Assembly (NCBI GenBank): GCA_023429275.1
Contig: JAEYWB010000753.1
Location: forward strand, 1-16,115
Origin: Planctomycetota bacterium
GTDB taxonomy: Bacteria; Planctomycetota; Planctomycetia; Planctomycetales; Planctomycetaceae
Direction of reading: 5' to 3'
DNA length: 16,115 nucleotides
Made by a program: the position numbers and the translations under genes. This document shows, piece after piece, positions 14,477-16,115 of this stretch. The notes beneath the pieces were generated by a model. The model was not told the DNA's origin. It searched no databases and worked only from the letters and a program-made list of their open reading frames with translations. Every line of letters begins with the position of its first letter. Within the stretch, counting starts at the first letter, position 1.

Positions 14477-14692
14477 CTACCGCCGCTTGCGGGCCAGTTT
14501 CCAGCCTGCTGCCGAGGCGACGCATCCGGCGATGACGGTCGCGACGATCGGTCCGGCGTGAATCGGCTCCGCGACGTGCGCGATGCTGTCGGGATCGGTC
14601 GTCCCGTGCCCCGGGTGTCCCCAGGCGGAGGCCGCCGGAAGGGCGGAGGCGAGCGTGATGCCGCAGAAAAACGCGAACAGGGGCTGACGCAT
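14477..14692 (-). CDS. Small exported membrane-anchored protein with His-rich HPGHG segment
   Basis: From ATG 14692 the product has 71 residues. Residues 1-23 are a signal peptide (MRQPLFAFFCGITLASALPA then ASA), followed by a short periplasmic part rich in His (HPGHG, and three more His in IAHVAEPIHAG), one transmembrane helix (PIVATVIAGCVASAAGW, about 48-64) and a basic tail LARKRR. The plan of signal peptide, short segment, helix and basic end resembles a sorting or anchoring signal, and the His residues could bind metal, but I do not recognise a family. A GTG at 14731 would add 13 residues that spoil the signal peptide, so ATG 14692 is preferred; neither has a good ribosome-binding site. 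The gene is divergent from 14861-15055. Confidence 0.6.
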   Translation of the reverse strand: MRQPLFAFFCGITLASALPAASAWGHPGHGTTDPDSIAHVAEPIHAGPIVATVIAGCVASAAGWKLARKRR

Positions 14693-14860
14693 AGTCGAAA
14701 AAAGCTCGGTTTTCGCCGGGACGGACGTCACGGTCGCTTTCTGTTGTACTCTTTGGCCGGGGATTGGGAAACATCGGCATCGCGGCTGGAGACAGGTTGC
14801 GACGCTGGTCTATACTCAAAGCAGCGGTCCCCTTCCGTCGGAACGATTCCCCTCTTCACT

Positions 14861-15055
14861 ATGGCTGACACCCCGAAGACACTCGTCCGCATCTCGATGT
14901 TCGTCGCGGGACTCGTCGCGCTGATGGCGATCGCCGATCTGGCGATAGGAGCGCCGTTCTCCGGCAAGCACACCAAGATGATGGACATCCTGTTCATCAT
15001 CTCCGCGATCATCGTGATCTACCTCGGCTGGGACACGCACCGCGAAATGCGGTGA
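14861..15055 (+). CDS. Small two-helix membrane protein
   Basis: The 64-aa product has two hydrophobic helices: about 9-30 (RISMFVAGLVALMAIADLAI) and about 41-56 (MDILFIISAIIVIYLGW), joined by a short basic loop GKHTK, with a charged tail DTHREMR. This is a plausible inner-membrane protein with no known catalytic motif. Coding is supported by the strong hydrophobic pattern and the GC-rich third positions. ATG 14861 is the only start; no Shine-Dalgarno sequence is evident. TATACT at 14811-14816 could be a -10 box, though no good -35 pairs with it. The family is not recognised. It is convergent with cinA after a 122-bp gap that holds repeats. Confidence 0.7.
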   Translation: MADTPKTLVRISMFVAGLVALMAIADLAIGAPFSGKHTKMMDILFIISAIIVIYLGWDTHREMR

Positions 15056-15065
15056 GAAGCGGGTA

Positions 15066-15093
15066 CCAGGGGAAGTCTGCTCGGCCCCCCTGG
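15066..15093. terminator. Possible hairpin between convergent genes
   Basis: CCAGGGG (15066-15072) can pair with CCCCTGG (15087-15093) over a 14-base loop, 11 bases after the stop of the small membrane protein. There is no T-tract, so assignment as a terminator is weak. Confidence 0.3.
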
Positions 15094-15120
15094 GCGATCT
15101 CAATTCGGCGATCTCAATTC
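15093..15120. repeat. Perfect 14-bp tandem duplication
   Basis: GGCGATCTCAATTC occurs at 15093-15106 and again at 15107-15120, between the convergent small membrane protein and cinA genes. The second copy runs into a stretch resembling the end of the atpD fragment (3191-3208). Confidence 0.85.
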
Positions 15121-15177
15121 GCCGCGGACGATCTTTTGCTCGCTCCCACCGGGCCAGGGCGTGCCACGGCCCGCATT

Positions 15178-15708
15178 TCAACCGGCCAGGGCGTTTCTGA
15201 TCATCTGCAATGCGAGAAGCGCCGCTTCGCGCTGGCGTGCAACACGTCGGACCTGATCGGCTGAGCTTTCCGGCGAGGGTGAGGAGAGCCGCACCTGCTC
15301 AGCCCGCGAGGTGATTCGCTCCCCGTCCCGGCGGGCGGTGGCGATAAAGACGAGGCCGTCGACGTCGTCGGCCACCCCAGGGCCGAGATGTCCGGTTGTC
15401 GCCGCAGCGAAGTCCGCTTCCGGGGTTTTCCGCAGTGCCCCCTCGGCCATCTGCTTCGCGACGGTTTCGCTGACGGCCGTGATGGCGGGGTCGGCGAGAT
15501 CTGTCTCCGAAACACCCAGCCAGCGGTGTTTGGTGTCGTCGCGATAGACGACGGCTGATCCCGAGAGCCAGTCGGAGATTCCGGGAACCCCGACGAGCGA
15601 CGCCGCGACGAGGCCTCCGGTGCAGCTCTCAGCAAGCACCAGGCGGCGTCTGGAGGCTTTCAGCAGGGCGGCGATCTCGATGGCCGCATTCGATAGCTCC
15701 CGGTCCAT
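15178..15708 (-). CDS. CinA C-terminal-like protein (nicotinamide-nucleotide amidase, PncC type)
   Basis: The 176-aa protein consists of the CinA C-terminal domain alone, without the N-terminal MoaB-like domain of full CinA. Family enzymes of this type hydrolyse nicotinamide mononucleotide to nicotinate mononucleotide and ammonia in pyridine nucleotide recycling. Conserved blocks are seen: LVLAESCTGGLVAASLVGVPGISDW (24-48, with the AESCTGG site at 26-32), a SGSAVVYRDDTKHRWLGV segment, the VSETVAKQMAEGA helix, and ATTGHLGPG (103-111) with DGLVFIA. The last differs from the usual SGIAGPGG, so this may be a distinct subgroup whose activity is not assured. ATG 15708 is clearly the start: AGGAG stands six bases upstream (minus strand). 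The frame is open 14 codons further, but nothing supports a longer protein. It ends opposite 14861-15055. Confidence 0.9.
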   Translation of the reverse strand: MDRELSNAAIEIAALLKASRRRLVLAESCTGGLVAASLVGVPGISDWLSGSAVVYRDDTKHRWLGVSETDLADPAITAVSETVAKQMAEGALRKTPEADFAAATTGHLGPGVADDVDGLVFIATARRDGERITSRAEQVRLSSPSPESSADQVRRVARQREAALLALQMIRNALAG

Positions 15709-16115
15709 GGTGATCTCCTGTGATGTCGCGAGCGGCTCTCCGTTCGGCACGCATCAGGCCTCGCACGAATCAAGGATCGAATACCTGACGACCATGAATT
15801 GACGACCTGGATCGCTTGAGCCCAACTCGCGGGCGCGCGTCAGAAATACGATCTTCATGTTCCGGCAAGTCCGATTCAACAAAGTGAAGAAGCTGTTCCG
15901 ATATTAACGGGCGTCGGCAAGGAGATCGCGACGGCTCAGCCCGCCGCTTCTCTCCGGTCGGCCGGACCGGACACCGGTCGCGACGGCCAGGGACGGCCGA
16001 AACCGCACTCCACAGGACTGCAACACAGTGACTTTTCACCGGCAGGATCTGCGCCTTGTCGTCCCCCGTCCCCCCCGGGGACGCCGGCGCCTCCACCGCC
16101 CGCCCCCCGCCCACC
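15709..16115. other. Right-end stretch without a supported gene
   Basis: No gene is supported in the last 407 bases. The minus frame 15770-16114 is Arg/Pro/Ser-rich with no motif. The last ~60 bases are very C-rich on this strand (runs of C at 16065-16078 and 16101-16112). A local inverted repeat CGGTC/GACCG lies near 15957-15971. The promoter of cinA should be just upstream of 15708 but was not identified. Confidence 0.5.

Noticed and set aside
1..16115. CRISPR array, tRNA or rRNA genes, insertion sequence transposase
   Set aside because: No regularly spaced repeats with unique spacers, no cloverleaf with a CCA-type 3' end, and no transposase motifs were found in any gap or frame.

Overview
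The window is high-GC bacterial DNA that almost certainly comes from a planctomycete. The strongest markers are two proteins with the paired DUF1549 (PSCyt2) and DUF1553 (PSD1) domains, a Tat-exported DUF1501 protein, and an ECF sigma factor of the Rhodopirellula/Verrucomicrobium type followed by a FecR-like anti-sigma N-terminus. These families are hugely expanded in Planctomycetes. Weak or absent Shine-Dalgarno sites before several genes fit the same group. No species can be named from the sequence alone.

Layout. 1-2490 (+): the 3' part of a PQQ/BamB-type beta-propeller gene, a small protein with an Ala/Pro-rich linker and a helical C-terminal domain, and a stand-alone SpoIIE/RsbU-type PP2C phosphatase. 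2481-4782 (-): an unrecognised ~184-aa protein convergent with the phosphatase; an orphan 3' piece of the ATP synthase beta gene with a textbook terminator; an elaborate hairpin with a 15-bp tandem repeat; and a coiled-coil TelA-like protein. 4783-5425 is a gene-poor stretch ending in a perfect hairpin. 5426-7318 (-): rsfS (ribosome silencing factor), a doubtful small ORF, and a DusB-type tRNA-dihydrouridine synthase. 7319-8330: an intergenic region with a palindromic GTAC-rich element, a possible small membrane protein gene and a good sigma-70-like promoter. 8331-11349 (+): a DUF1549/DUF1553 gene and a DUF1501 gene, closed by a strong intrinsic terminator. 11515-14138 (+): a sigma factor gene translationally coupled (GTGA overlap) to an unusual gene that joins an anti-sigma N-terminus, one transmembrane helix and a Pro-rich linker to a complete DUF1549/DUF1553 module. 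14139-14460: a cluster of short palindromic repeats. 14477-15055: two divergent small membrane proteins. 15178-15708 (-): a stand-alone CinA/PncC-type protein. 15709-16115 holds no gene I can support.

How the genes may work together. The core is 8331-14138. The first half is the common planctomycete pair (exported DUF1549/DUF1553 protein with a CxxCH motif plus Tat-exported DUF1501 protein). The second half looks like a one-component signalling pair in which the surface-exposed part of the anti-sigma factor is itself a DUF1549/DUF1553 module, paralogous to the neighbouring stand-alone protein. My inference is that the fused module senses a substrate or partner shared with the DUF1549/DUF1501 pair and releases the sigma factor. 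This is the most interesting observation in the window. The rest is mostly housekeeping (rsfS, dus, cinA) with debris, repeats and small orphan genes between.
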